64,000 nt of DNA from Allobosea sp. 47.2.35 (GTDB taxonomy: Bacteria > Pseudomonadota > Alphaproteobacteria > Rhizobiales > Beijerinckiaceae): NCBI RefSeq assembly GCF_024655635.1, contig NZ_JANLGI010000004.1, forward strand, positions 1 through 64,000, read 5' to 3'. The position numbers and the translations under genes are program-made. Below are positions 43,400 through 51,995 of this stretch, in pieces; position 1 is the first letter of the stretch; every line of letters starts with the position of its first letter. A model generated the notes under the pieces. The model saw nothing but the letters and a program-made list of their open reading frames with translations, had not been told where the DNA came from and did not search any database.

Positions 43400-45601
43400 A
43401 TGAACCTCACCAATTTCCGCTTCGAGACCGACGCCGACGGCATCGCCGTCGCGACCTGGGACATGCCGGGCCGCTCGATGAACGTCATCACCCCCGAGGT
43501 GATGGAAGAGCTCAACCAGATCGTCGACAAGGTCGCGGGCGATGAAGCCATCAAGGGCTGCGTCATCACCTCCGGCAAGGAGAGCTTCTCCGGCGGCGCC
43601 GACCTCACCATGCTCCAGGGCCTGCGCGACCTCTATGTGAAGCTCGCCAGGGAGAAGGGCGAGGCGGTCGCGATGCAGACCTTCTTCGACGAGAGCCGCA
43701 AGCTCTCGCTGCTCTATCGCAAGCTCGAGACCTGCGGGAAACCCTTCGCCGCGACGATCAACGGCGTCTGCCTCGGCGGCGCCTTCGAGCTCGCGCTCTC
43801 CTGCCAGTACCGCGTCGTCTCGGACGATGCCTCGACCCGCGTCGGCCTGCCCGAGATCAAGGTCGGGCTCTTCCCCGGCGCCGGCGGCACCCAGCGCGTG
43901 GCGCGCCTGATGCAGACCGGTGACGCGCTCCAGATGATGTTCAAGGGCGAGCAGGTGAAGGCGCTGCCGGCCCGCAATTCCGGCCTCGTCCATGCCGTCG
44001 CGCCGCGCGCCGACATCGTCCAGAATGCCAAGGACTGGCTCAAGGCCAACCCGCAGGCGACGCAGCCCTGGGACCAGAAGGGCTTCAAGCTGCCCTCCAA
44101 CAAGGTGCATTCGCCGGCCGGCATGCAGATCTGGCCGCCGGCCAACGCGATCTACCGCCGCGAGACCAACGACAATTACCCGGCCGCGCGCGCCATCCTC
44201 TGCGCGGTCCATGAGGGCTTGCAGCTGCCGATCGATCTCGGCCTCAAGGTCGAGAGCCGCTACTTCGCCAAGATTCTCAGGACGAAGGAGGCGGCCTCGA
44301 TGATCCGCTCGCTCTTCGTCTCGATGCAGGAACTGAACAAGGGCGCCCGCCGCCCGGCCGACGTGCCGCCCTCCAAGCTCAAGAAGGTCGGCGTCATCGG
44401 CGCGGGCTTCATGGGCGCCGGCATCGCCTATGTCACCGCCAATGCCGGCCTGGAGGTCGTGCTGGTCGACAAGGACCTCGAGGCGGCCGAGAAGGGCAAG
44501 GCCTATTCCCACAAGCTGGTTTCCGACCAGATCATGAAAGGCCGCGCCAAGACCGCCGACCGCGACGCGCTGCTCGGCCGCATCAAGGCCTCGGCCGATT
44601 ATGCGGATCTCAAGGGCTGCGACCTGATCGTCGAAGCCGTGTTCGAGGACCCGAAGGTCAAGGCCGAGGTCATCGCCAAGGTCGAGGCCGTGGTCGGCCC
44701 GCGCACGATCTTCGGTTCCAACACCTCGACGCTGCCGATCACCGGCCTAGCCCAGACCAGCCAGCGGCCGAAGAACTTCATCGGCATCCATTTCTTCTCG
44801 CCGGTCGAGAAGATGCTGCTGGTCGAGGTCATCATGGCCAAGAAGACCGGCAAGAAGGCGCTCGCCATGGCGCTGGACTTCGTCCGTGCCATCAAGAAGA
44901 CGCCGATCGTCGTCAACGACACCCGCGGCTTCTACGCCAATCGCTGCGTCGGCAACTATATCCGCGAAGGCCATCTGATGCTGATGGAGGGCGTGCCCCC
45001 GGCGATGATCGAGGCCGCGGGCAAGCAGGCCGGCATGCCGGTCGGCCCGCTCTCGCTCAATGACGAGGTCGCGGTCGATCTCGCCTACAAGGTGCTGAAG
45101 GCGACCAAGGCCCAGCTCGGCGACGGTGCGGTCGATCCGGCGCAGGAGAAGCTGCTCGCCGACATGGTCGAGAAGCATGGCCGCCTTGGCCGCAAGAACA
45201 AGAAGGGCTTCTACGACTATCCGGAAGCCGGGCCGAAGCGCCTCTGGCCGGGCCTCGTCGATCTCGTCGGCAAGCGGCTCGATCCCGAGAGCGTTGACAT
45301 GGAGGAGCTGAAGCACCGCCTCCTGGTGACGCAGGCGCTGGAAGCCGCCAAGACCTATGAGGAAGGCGTCGTCACCGATCCGCGCGAGGCCGATGTCGGC
45401 TCGATCATCGGCTTCGGTTTCGCGCCTTACTCGGGCGGCACGCTCTCCTATATCGACAACATGGGCGCGGCCGCCTTCGTGAAGCTCTGCGAGAAGCTGG
45501 CCAAGGCCCATGGCGAGCGCTTCAAGCCGAACCGCCTCCTGAAGCGGATGGCCAAGACCGGCGAGAGCTTCTACGGCACGGCCGAGAAGAAGGCGGCCTG
45601 A
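43400..45601 (+). CDS. FadB/FadJ-type multifunctional enoyl-CoA hydratase / 3-hydroxyacyl-CoA dehydrogenase
   Basis: 733 residues. N-terminal crotonase domain (1-290) with catalytic Glu130 (GGAFELAL) and Glu152 (GLPEIKVG). The NAD-binding domain starts with [16 protein letters not shown] (about 330-345), with the dehydrogenase His in [11 protein letters not shown] (about 463). Two C-terminal 3HCDH helical domains follow. Catalyses hydration and NAD-dependent oxidation of enoyl-CoA. AGGGAGAGAG precedes the ATG. Last gene of the operon; a dispersed repeat lies immediately downstream. Confidence 0.94.
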   Translation: MNLTNFRFETDADGIAVATWDMPGRSMNVITPEVMEELNQIVDKVAGDEAIKGCVITSGKESFSGGADLTMLQGLRDLYVKLAREKGEAVAMQTFFDESRKLSLLYRKLETCGKPFAATINGVCLGGAFELALSCQYRVVSDDASTRVGLPEIKVGLFPGAGGTQRVARLMQTGDALQMMFKGEQVKALPARNSGLVHAVAPRADIVQNAKDWLKANPQATQPWDQKGFKLPSNKVHSPAGMQIWPPANAIYRRETNDNYPAARAILCAVHEGLQLPIDLGLKVESRYFAKILRTKEAASMIRSLFVSMQELNKGARRPADVPPSKLKKVGVIGAGFMGAGIAYVTANAGLEVVLVDKDLEAAEKGKAYSHKLVSDQIMKGRAKTADRDALLGRIKASADYADLKGCDLIVEAVFEDPKVKAEVIAKVEAVVGPRTIFGSNTSTLPITGLAQTSQRPKNFIGIHFFSPVEKMLLVEVIMAKKTGKKALAMALDFVRAIKKTPIVVNDTRGFYANRCVGNYIREGHLMLMEGVPPAMIEAAGKQAGMPVGPLSLNDEVAVDLAYKVLKATKAQLGDGAVDPAQEKLLADMVEKHGRLGRKNKKGFYDYPEAGPKRLWPGLVDLVGKRLDPESVDMEELKHRLLVTQALEAAKTYEEGVVTDPREADVGSIIGFGFAPYSGGTLSYIDNMGAAAFVKLCEKLAKAHGERFKPNRLLKRMAKTGESFYGTAEKKAA

Positions 45602-45603
45602 GC

Positions 45604-45670
45604 CAGAGCATTTTCGAGCGAAGTGGATACCGGTTCGCGTGAAGAAAATGCGATAAAACAAAAGTCTGGA
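45604..45670. repeat. Dispersed intergenic repeat-like hairpin
   Basis: GCATTTTC (45608-45615) and GAAAATGC (45644-45651) are perfect 8-bp arms, with a nested GCGAA/TTCGC stem. It continues as ATAAAACAAAAGTCTGGAGC. Sequences of this form recur between genes in Hyphomicrobiales genomes as far as I remember. Only one copy is in this window, so it cannot be shown to be dispersed here. Confidence 0.5.
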
Positions 45671-45703
45671 GCACTGACGCGTTTCGGAGAAACGTGGCAG
45701 TGC
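45671..45703 (-). terminator. Terminator of the LysR gene (minus strand)
   Basis: GCACTG (45671-45676) pairs with CAGTGC (45698-45703), with an inner GTTTC/GAAAC stem. On the minus strand it is followed by TCCAGACTTTTGTTTT. Nine bases past the LysR stop. Confidence 0.6.
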
Positions 45704-45711
45704 CCCAGGGC

Positions 45712-46614
45712 TCAGTTCGCCAGCCGCGTGCGCAGCAGCGCCACGAGCCAGTCCGCGAAGACCTGCAGCCGGCGTGACAGGTGCCGGCGGTGGGGATAGA
45801 GCAATGTCATCGGCATCGGCGCGGCCCGGTGCCGGGACATGACCTCGACGAGATCGCCCGCAGCGAGATGCTCGGCCACGTCATAGGCCGGGATCTGGAT
45901 CAGGCCGAGCCCGGCGAGGCAGCAGGCGATATAGGCTTCGGCGCTGTTGGCGGTGACGCGGCCCGGCAGGACGCGGCCGTGAAGCGCGCCATCCTCCAGC
46001 CATTCCCAGGGCTCGATCCGCCCCGTCGTCGGCGAGGCGTAGTTGACGGCCCTGTGCCCATCGAGTTCGCCGGGATGCGCGGGCGTGCCATGCGCATCGA
46101 GATAGCCGGGACTGGCGACATTGATCAGCGGCAATTCTCCGACCGAGCGCGCGATCAGACCTGAATCGCTCAGGGGGCCAACGCGCAGCACACAGTCGAT
46201 GCCGTCCTCGATCAGGTTGCTCGCCCGGTCGGTGACGCTGAGCTCGATATCGATCTCGGGATATCGCGCCAGAAAATCGGATAGGGCCGGCGCGATGATC
46301 AGGCGTCCGATCCGACCGGGTACGTCGATCCTGAGCCGCCCGGCCGGCCTTGCGGCGCTATGGCGGAACAGCGCCTCGGTTTCCTCGACATCGGCGACAA
46401 GCCTCGCGCAATGCTCATAGAAGGCCGCGCCGTCCGGTGTCGCCGAGACGCGCCGCGTCGTGCGCTGGAGCAGCCTTGTTCCGATCCGCTGTTCCAACGC
46501 TGCGACCGCGGCAGAGACCGAGGACCGCGGCAGCCCGAGTGCCTTGGCGGCCTGGGTGAAGCTCTCGCATTCGACGACGCGGGCATAGATGCGGAAAAGG
46601 TCGATGCGGTCCAA
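45712..46614 (-). CDS. LysR-family transcriptional regulator
   Basis: 300 residues. N-terminal winged helix-turn-helix (about 1-60, ESFTQAAKALGLPRSSVSAAVAALEQRIG) and a periplasmic-binding-like effector domain (about 90-295, RLRIDVPGRIGRLIIAPAL). The start is a TTG at 46614 with CAGGGTG upstream. Divergent from the SDR gene, its likely target. Belongs to the subgroup of LysR proteins that regulate a divergent oxidoreductase; the inducer is not known. A 7-bp inverted repeat lies in the intergenic region. Confidence 0.9.
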   Translation of the reverse strand: MDRIDLFRIYARVVECESFTQAAKALGLPRSSVSAAVAALEQRIGTRLLQRTTRRVSATPDGAAFYEHCARLVADVEETEALFRHSAARPAGRLRIDVPGRIGRLIIAPALSDFLARYPEIDIELSVTDRASNLIEDGIDCVLRVGPLSDSGLIARSVGELPLINVASPGYLDAHGTPAHPGELDGHRAVNYASPTTGRIEPWEWLEDGALHGRVLPGRVTANSAEAYIACCLAGLGLIQIPAYDVAEHLAAGDLVEVMSRHRAAPMPMTLLYPHRRHLSRRLQVFADWLVALLRTRLAN

Positions 46615-46652
46615 ATCGGCACCCTGATTGTTCGTGATTTCTGACCAGTGAT

Positions 46653-46687
46653 GTCCTGATTGAAATCTTTATAGCCAATTTCAGGAC
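46653..46687. promoter_or_regulatory. Candidate LysR operator
   Basis: GTCCTGA (46653-46659) and TCAGGAC (46681-46687) are perfect inverted arms 21 bases apart in the LysR/SDR intergenic region, an arrangement usual for LysR binding sites. Inference. Confidence 0.45.
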
Positions 46688-46729
46688 GATATCTTGTGGC
46701 CATCGATTGCAAGCGAACAGGAGCATGCG

Positions 46730-47503
46730 ATGGCCGATCACGGCATCAAGGGTAAGACGGTTCTGATCGCCGGTGGCGCCAAGAATCTCGGTGGCCTGCT
46801 GGCGAAGGACCTGGCGGCGCAGGGCGCGAAGGCCGTCACTATCCATTACAACAGCGCTCCGGCCAAGGCCGAGGCTGAGAAGACATTGGCCGCGATCAAG
46901 GCGGCAGGCGCGCAAGCCTATGCCTTCCAGGCCGACCTGACCTCGGCTGCCGCCATGGAGAAGCTCTTCACCGAGGCCAAGGCGGCGATGGGCTCGATCG
47001 ACATTGCCGTGAACACGGTGGGCAAGGTCTTGAAGAAGCCGATGGTCGAGATCAGCGAGGCCGAGTTCGACGAGATGAGCGCGGTCAACTCCAAGACGGC
47101 GTTCTTCTTCCTCAAGGAGGCCGGTAAACAGGTGAACGACAACGGCAAGGTCTGCACGCTGGTGACCTCGCTGCTTGGCGCCTTCACGCCCTTCTATGCG
47201 AGCTATGCCGGCACCAAGGCACCGGTCGAGCACTATACCCGCGCGGCCTCCAAGGAATTCGGCGCACGCGGCATCTCGGTCACCGCGATCGGCCCCGGTC
47301 CGATGGACACGCCGTTCTTCTATCCGGCCGAGGGCGCCGACGCGGTCGCTTATCACAAGACGGCCGCCGCGCTCTCGCCCTTCTCGAAGACCGGGCTGAC
47401 CGATATCGAGGACATCGTGCCCTGGATTCGGTTCCTCGTCTCGGACGGCTGGTGGATGACCGGCCAGACCATCCTCGTGAATGGCGGCTACACCACGAAG
47501 TGA
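46730..47503 (+). CDS. Short-chain dehydrogenase/reductase (SDR)
   Basis: 257 residues, classical SDR length. The nucleotide-binding turn is AGGAKNLGGLLA (a GxxxGxG variant with Asn). Catalytic Ser147 region (TSLLGAF) and the Tyr159-x3-Lys163 pair (YAGTK); the C-terminal IPGPMDTPFF-type loop reads GPGPMDTPFF. Reduces or oxidises an unknown carbonyl/alcohol with NAD(P). ACAGGAG precedes the ATG at 46730. Divergent from the LysR regulator. Confidence 0.9.
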   Translation: MADHGIKGKTVLIAGGAKNLGGLLAKDLAAQGAKAVTIHYNSAPAKAEAEKTLAAIKAAGAQAYAFQADLTSAAAMEKLFTEAKAAMGSIDIAVNTVGKVLKKPMVEISEAEFDEMSAVNSKTAFFFLKEAGKQVNDNGKVCTLVTSLLGAFTPFYASYAGTKAPVEHYTRAASKEFGARGISVTAIGPGPMDTPFFYPAEGADAVAYHKTAAALSPFSKTGLTDIEDIVPWIRFLVSDGWWMTGQTILVNGGYTTK

Positions 47504-47654
47504 GCTTGCTGTCGGATCGGCGACAGGCCTACGGAGTATGTGTCGTCGTTCGATCGAATGATGTGTTCTTCGGCGGCATCGGCAAGCGGTGTGCCGGTGG
47601 GGGCCGGTTTCGACGACCGGGAGCGGGGCATGAGCGCAGGGTCGTAACAAGCAT

Positions 47655-48149
47655 ATGTCATCAAGGCCGATCCTGAGCTTTCCCGACCCACGCCTGCGCG
47701 TGGCGGCTACCCCCGTCACGCGTTTCGATGCCGATCTGCGCGAGCTTGCCGCCGATCTGCTCGACACGATGCGGGAGGCACCCGGTATCGGCATCACCGC
47801 GCCGCATGTCGGTGTGTCGCTGCGGCTGGTGGTGCTGGAGCTGGTGCCGGGCAGCGTCCGGACCTACGTGAACCCGGTTCTCGATGGCGTCTCGCGCGAG
47901 ACCATCCGCCACGTCGAGGGCAGCGTCTCGATGCCCGGCATCACCGATGAGCTGGAGCGCCACGCCCATGTCCGCGTGCGCTATCACGATCTCGACGGGG
48001 TGGAGCATGTCGAGGAAGCGAACGGCCTGCTGGCCGTCTGCCATCAGCACGAGATCGACCAGCTCGACGGCATCTTCTGGATCGACCGCCTGTCGCGGCT
48101 GAAGCGCGACAGGCTGGTTGCGCGGTACAACAAGCTGCGCCGGGGTTGA
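47655..48149 (+). CDS. Peptide deformylase-like protein lacking two metal ligands
   Basis: 164 residues, full-length PDF fold. Motif I, normally GxGLAAxQ, reads GIGITAPH (45-51 plus neighbours). Motif II, normally EGCLS, reads EGSVS, so the metal-ligand Cys is Ser90. Motif III, normally HExxH, reads HEIDQ, so His132 and Glu133 remain but the second His is Gln136. Two of the three metal ligands of E. coli PDF are therefore absent. It is unlikely to be a standard deformylase; it may be inactive or have a new role. Not near fmt. The ATG at 47655 has a weak ribosome site. Confidence 0.82.
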   Translation: MSSRPILSFPDPRLRVAATPVTRFDADLRELAADLLDTMREAPGIGITAPHVGVSLRLVVLELVPGSVRTYVNPVLDGVSRETIRHVEGSVSMPGITDELERHAHVRVRYHDLDGVEHVEEANGLLAVCHQHEIDQLDGIFWIDRLSRLKRDRLVARYNKLRRG

Positions 48150-48236
48150 GCGCAGGCGAGGTTCGCCTGCCTTCTTTCGGGCGTCGTAGGTTTCGCAGAA
48201 TCTGTTTCCGTTCGTTCGACGGTGAGGAGCGGGCAT

Positions 48237-48503
48237 ATGCACGTGGCGATGGTCATCGGCGGCGGTGTGGTACTGCTCGGCCTGTTCCTGCTCTTCGGCA
48301 AGCTGTGGGGTGGGGCCCAGCCGGATTATGGTCTCGCAGCCAAGTTCTTCGTGCTGCTCTGGCTTGCAGTCGCGCTGGTCAACATGTGGGTCGGCGTCAC
48401 CAAGGCGGGCTATTCCGTGCGTGAGGAACTGCCGATCCTCGTTCTGGTCTTCGCCGTGCCGGCCTTGCTGGCTTTGCTCATCGGCTGGCGCGTCGCGCGC
48501 TGA
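48237..48503 (+). CDS. Small membrane protein (88 residues)
   Basis: 88 residues with three hydrophobic helices: VAMVIGGGVVLLGLFLLFG, AAKFFVLLWLAVALVNMWVG and LPILVLVFAVPALLALLIGW. No catalytic motif; I do not recognise a named family. The ATG at 48237 has GTGAGGAGCGGG upstream, a good ribosome site. A terminator follows directly. It starts 88 bases after the deformylase-like gene in the same direction and may share its transcript. Confidence 0.75.
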   Translation: MHVAMVIGGGVVLLGLFLLFGKLWGGAQPDYGLAAKFFVLLWLAVALVNMWVGVTKAGYSVREELPILVLVFAVPALLALLIGWRVAR

Positions 48504-48512
48504 CAAATGCGC

Positions 48513-48551
48513 GAAGGGGCGCCACCCCCGGGCGGGGGCCCTTCTGTCTTC
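48513..48551 (+). terminator. Terminator after the small membrane protein gene
   Basis: GAAGGGGC (48513-48520) pairs with GCCCTTC (48538-48544), with an inner CCCCC/GGGGG stem, then TGTCTTC. Confidence 0.65.
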
Positions 48552-48583
48552 TGCGGCTGGTCACGCGGGCGTTCCTGCCCGAG

Positions 48584-49924
48584 CTAATTCGCGACCGACC
48601 GGATCACCCGGCGCAACTTGCCGATCAACTCGTCGATCTGCGACTCGGTGATGATCAGCGGCGGCGAGAAGGCGATTGTGTCGGCGGCAGTGCGGATCAT
48701 CAGCCCTTCCTCGTGGAAGGCGCGCTCGATCACCTCGTAGCCGCGCTTGCCGGGGCCTTCCGCGCGCGGGGCGAGGTCGACGGCGCCGACCATGCCGAGC
48801 GTGCGGATGTCGACGACGTTGGGCTCGCCCTTCAGGCTCATCACGGCATCGGCCCAGGCGCCTTCCATGGCGCGCGCCCGCTCGAACAGCCCTTCCTCGC
48901 GATAGATGTCGAGCGATGCGAGGGCAGCCGCCGCCGCCAGCGGATGCCCCGAATAGGTATAGCCGTGGAACAGCTCGATGACGTTGTCCGGCCCGCCCAT
49001 GAAGGCGTCGTAGATATGCTTGCGCACGATCACGCCGCCCATCGGCACGGTGCCGGAAGTGACGCCCTTGGCGAAGGTGATCATGTCGGGGATCACGCCG
49101 TAGCGCTCGGCGGCGAAGGCGAAGCCGAGGCGCCCGAAGCCGGTGATGACCTCGTCGAAGATCAGCAGGATGCCGTGCTTGTCGCAGATCTCGCGCAGGC
49201 GCTTGAGATAGCCCTTCGGCGGCGGCAGCGCGCCGGTCGAACCCGCCATCGGCTCGACGATCACGGCGGCGATGGTCGAGGCGTCGTGCAGCGCGACGAT
49301 GCGTTCGAGGTCATCGGCGAAATGCGCGCCGTAGTCCGGCTCGCCCTTGCTGAAGGCCTGCTTCTCGCGGTCGTAAGTGTGGGCGAGGTGGTCGACGCCG
49401 GTGAGCAGCGAGCCGAAGAACTTGCGGTTGTTCGACATGCCGCCGACCGAGATGCCGCCGAAGCCGACGCCGTGATAGCCGCGCTCGCGGCCGATCAGGC
49501 GGGTCTTGGCCGCCTTGCCCGAGACGTTCCAGTAAGCCAGCGCGATCTTGAGCGCCGAATCGGCGGCCTCCGAGCCGGAACCCGCGAAGAAGACATGGTC
49601 GAGATCGCCCGGCGCCAGCGCCGCGATCCGGGCCGCGGCGGCGAAGACCTTGGGGTGGCCGTACTGGAAGGACGGGGCGTAGTCGAGGTCGCGTGCCTGC
49701 GCCTGGATCGCCTGGATGATCGGCTCGCGGGCATGGCCGGCATTGCAGCACCACAGGCCGGCCGTACCGTCCATGACCGGCTTGTTGTCGGGCGTGTAGT
49801 AGAACATGCCCTCGGCGCGGGCGACCATGCGCGGGTTCTTCTTGAACGACCGATTGGCCGTGAACGGCATCCAGTAGGCTTCAAGGTCGTTCGGTGTGCC
49901 GATGGTGGACAATGCGGACGTCAT
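48584..49924 (-). CDS. Omega-amino acid (beta-alanine):pyruvate aminotransferase, class III
   Basis: 446 residues, fold-type I PLP enzyme. The start LEAYWMPFTANRSFKKNPRM and GTAGLWCCNAGHAREPI closely resemble beta-alanine:pyruvate transaminases of Pseudomonas. PLP site: GSGSEAADSALK, the Asp in LIFDEVITGFGRLG and the Schiff-base Lys in TFAKGVTSG; GYTYSGHPLAAAAAL follows. Moves an amino group from beta-alanine or other omega-amino acids to pyruvate, giving malonate semialdehyde and alanine. A TTAACC-TT-GGTTAA dyad lies 18 bases upstream of the start. Monocistronic. Confidence 0.91.
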   Translation of the reverse strand: MTSALSTIGTPNDLEAYWMPFTANRSFKKNPRMVARAEGMFYYTPDNKPVMDGTAGLWCCNAGHAREPIIQAIQAQARDLDYAPSFQYGHPKVFAAAARIAALAPGDLDHVFFAGSGSEAADSALKIALAYWNVSGKAAKTRLIGRERGYHGVGFGGISVGGMSNNRKFFGSLLTGVDHLAHTYDREKQAFSKGEPDYGAHFADDLERIVALHDASTIAAVIVEPMAGSTGALPPPKGYLKRLREICDKHGILLIFDEVITGFGRLGFAFAAERYGVIPDMITFAKGVTSGTVPMGGVIVRKHIYDAFMGGPDNVIELFHGYTYSGHPLAAAAALASLDIYREEGLFERARAMEGAWADAVMSLKGEPNVVDIRTLGMVGAVDLAPRAEGPGKRGYEVIERAFHEEGLMIRTAADTIAFSPPLIITESQIDELIGKLRRVIRSVAN

Positions 49925-49941
49925 TCGAAGGCCCCTGTGGA

Positions 49942-49955
49942 TTAACCTTGGTTAA
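49942..49955. promoter_or_regulatory. Palindromic operator-like site before the aminotransferase gene
   Basis: TTAACC (49942-49947), two bases, GGTTAA (49950-49955), a perfect inverted repeat 18 bases upstream of the start codon. It could be a repressor site or two inverted CtrA half-sites (TTAACC). The N7 spacing of a true CtrA box is absent. Confidence 0.35.
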
Positions 49956-50104
49956 AGCTAGCAGGAGCGAGCAGCCTGTAAATCGCCATCATGACATCGA
50001 ATGGCTGCGCCTCGCGGATGACGGCTCGAACTCGCTTGAGGGTGACGTTAGGTCGCCGATGGCGTAAACTCCCCGCTTGAGGGGCGCGAAGAGAACGGAC
50101 CCCG

Positions 50105-51862
50105 ATGGCCGAAGGCGCAGATGATCCTGGACGGCTGGACGTACGAGCCGCGGCGATCATTCGCGCGGGCCTCGACAGGGTCCTTGTCTCGGATGCCTTC
50201 CGCGCCGCGCCCCAGCTTTCGGCCTTCCTGAGCTTCGTGGTCGAGCGCACCGTCGAAGGGCGCGCGGCCGAGCTCAAGGGCTATACGATCGCGGTGGAGG
50301 GCCTCGGCCGCCCCGCCGATTTCAACCCGCAGCTCGATCCGATCGTCCGGGTCGAGGCCGGGCGGCTGCGGCGGGCGCTGGCGCAGTACTATTCCGGGGA
50401 CGGCCGCGACGACCCCGTGCAGATCTCCATGCCGGTCGGCGGTTATGTCCCGGTCTTCACCTGGTTCGGCGGCGAGGGGAACCGGACTGCGCCTGATCCT
50501 TCGGATGAGGCGCAGGAGCCTGATCGGCGGACCGCGCTGCGCTGGGCCGGGCTGACCGTCACGGCCCTGGCCGTCGGCCTGCTGGCGCTCGGCTGGTGGT
50601 ATCTGGCGCCGGCCCGCGGCCCGGTCCTGACCGAAGCGGCGAAGCCCGCCGCTGTCGAGCCGGGAGCCGGCGCACCACGCGAGATGGTCGCGATGCCTCT
50701 TCTCGTGCGCGTTGCGATCATCACCCCTAACCCACCTTCCGACCCCAAGCTTGCCGAGGTCCTGCGCCGCTTCTCGGCGCTGCTGGTCGATGCCATGGCG
50801 CGGTTCGATGACCTCGTGACGATCCGGACACCGCTCCCCGGCTCCGCCCCGGAGGACGAGGTCGATTACGCGATCGAGATCGACGCCCAGGGGCTGGACA
50901 GCGGGGCGGTGGGTCTGGCCCGCCTGCGCTCGGTGCGAGACGGACGTATCGTCTGGACGACATCGTCGAGCCGCTCGTCGCTCGCGACGCTCCAGGAAAG
51001 CGATCTCGCCGAGATGGCGCGGCGGCTGGCGACACGCTTGGCCGAGCCTTTCGGCATCATTCTCGCCGATGCACGCCAATCCGTGGCGTCGCCGGCCATG
51101 CGTTGCATCCTGAAGGCCTTCGACGCGCGCCGCGCCATGCAGCCCGAGATGCACCTGGCGGCCGGGCTCTGTCTCGCGCAACTGGTCGAGCAGGAGCCGG
51201 GTTTCTATCCGGCCTGGGCCCATCTCGCGATCATGACGCTGCGCGAGCATGCCAGCCCGGCTCCGCAAGGCGCTGCCGCTCAGGGTGACGCAAGCAATAG
51301 GCGCCCCCCGCTCGACCGCTCCCTCGCGGCGGCCTTGACGGCGGTCCGGCTCGCGCCATCGGGCGCGCGGGCCTATCAGGCGATGATGAAGGTGCTGCTG
51401 CTGCGCGGCGCGACCGACGAGGCGATCCAGATGGGCCGTGAGGCACAGGCCCGCAATCCCTATGATCCGGAGATCATGGCCGATATCGGTGCGTTGTATG
51501 TCCGGCTCGGCCGCCCGCTCGAAGGGTTGCCGCTGTTGGAGCGCGCGACCTCGCTCAGCGTAGCCCGCCCGCCGCGCTACGATTTCTATGCTTTCCTCGG
51601 CGCCTATCTGGTCGGGGCGGGCAAGGTGTCGGAAAGCCATGCCGGGATGCTGGCGGCGGATTCGAGCCAGTTCGGCCTGCTTGGCCAGGCGCTCAAGGCA
51701 GCGACCGACAATGAACCGGAAAAGCAGGCGAAGCTGCTGACGCAGCTCAACGACAAGGCGCCGCTCTTCGGAAAGGACCCGCGTGCCTTCCTCGAAAGGC
51801 GGGGCTTCGCGAAACCGGTGATCGACCGGATCCTGACGACGCTCGGGCTGAACAGGCCATAA
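50105..51862 (+). CDS. Winged-helix-like / transmembrane / TPR-like protein
   Basis: 585 residues. The N-terminal domain (about 15-118: FRAAPQLSAFLSFVVERTVEGR, GYTIAVEGLGRPADFNPQLDPI, VRVEAGRLRRALAQYY) is one I know from CadC-like, winged-helix-type starts of large TPR or cyclase proteins. One transmembrane helix follows (about 148-167). The C-terminal part (about 200-580) has a TolB-like/adenylate-cyclase-associated region and degenerate TPR pairs (ALTAVRLAPSGARAYQAMMK, GREAQARNPYDPEIMADIGALYVRLG). Probably a membrane-bound sensor or regulator. No kinase or cyclase catalytic motif. Function unknown. Confidence 0.65.
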   Translation: MAEGADDPGRLDVRAAAIIRAGLDRVLVSDAFRAAPQLSAFLSFVVERTVEGRAAELKGYTIAVEGLGRPADFNPQLDPIVRVEAGRLRRALAQYYSGDGRDDPVQISMPVGGYVPVFTWFGGEGNRTAPDPSDEAQEPDRRTALRWAGLTVTALAVGLLALGWWYLAPARGPVLTEAAKPAAVEPGAGAPREMVAMPLLVRVAIITPNPPSDPKLAEVLRRFSALLVDAMARFDDLVTIRTPLPGSAPEDEVDYAIEIDAQGLDSGAVGLARLRSVRDGRIVWTTSSSRSSLATLQESDLAEMARRLATRLAEPFGIILADARQSVASPAMRCILKAFDARRAMQPEMHLAAGLCLAQLVEQEPGFYPAWAHLAIMTLREHASPAPQGAAAQGDASNRRPPLDRSLAAALTAVRLAPSGARAYQAMMKVLLLRGATDEAIQMGREAQARNPYDPEIMADIGALYVRLGRPLEGLPLLERATSLSVARPPRYDFYAFLGAYLVGAGKVSESHAGMLAADSSQFGLLGQALKAATDNEPEKQAKLLTQLNDKAPLFGKDPRAFLERRGFAKPVIDRILTTLGLNRP

Positions 51863-51995
51863 ACCGGCGCGCCGCGCGCCGGATGTGGCGGAACTGGGGC
51901 GGCCGCTCGCATAACCGCGCCGGCAAGGTTAATCTGCGGTTGTAGACCGTGATTCGCTTCCCATTCCGATTCCTCGACGTAGCGCGAACGCTGCC

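Noticed and set aside
51864..51882. GC-rich palindrome after the TPR gene
   Set aside because: Stem forms but no T-run follows; too common in GC-rich DNA to call a terminator.
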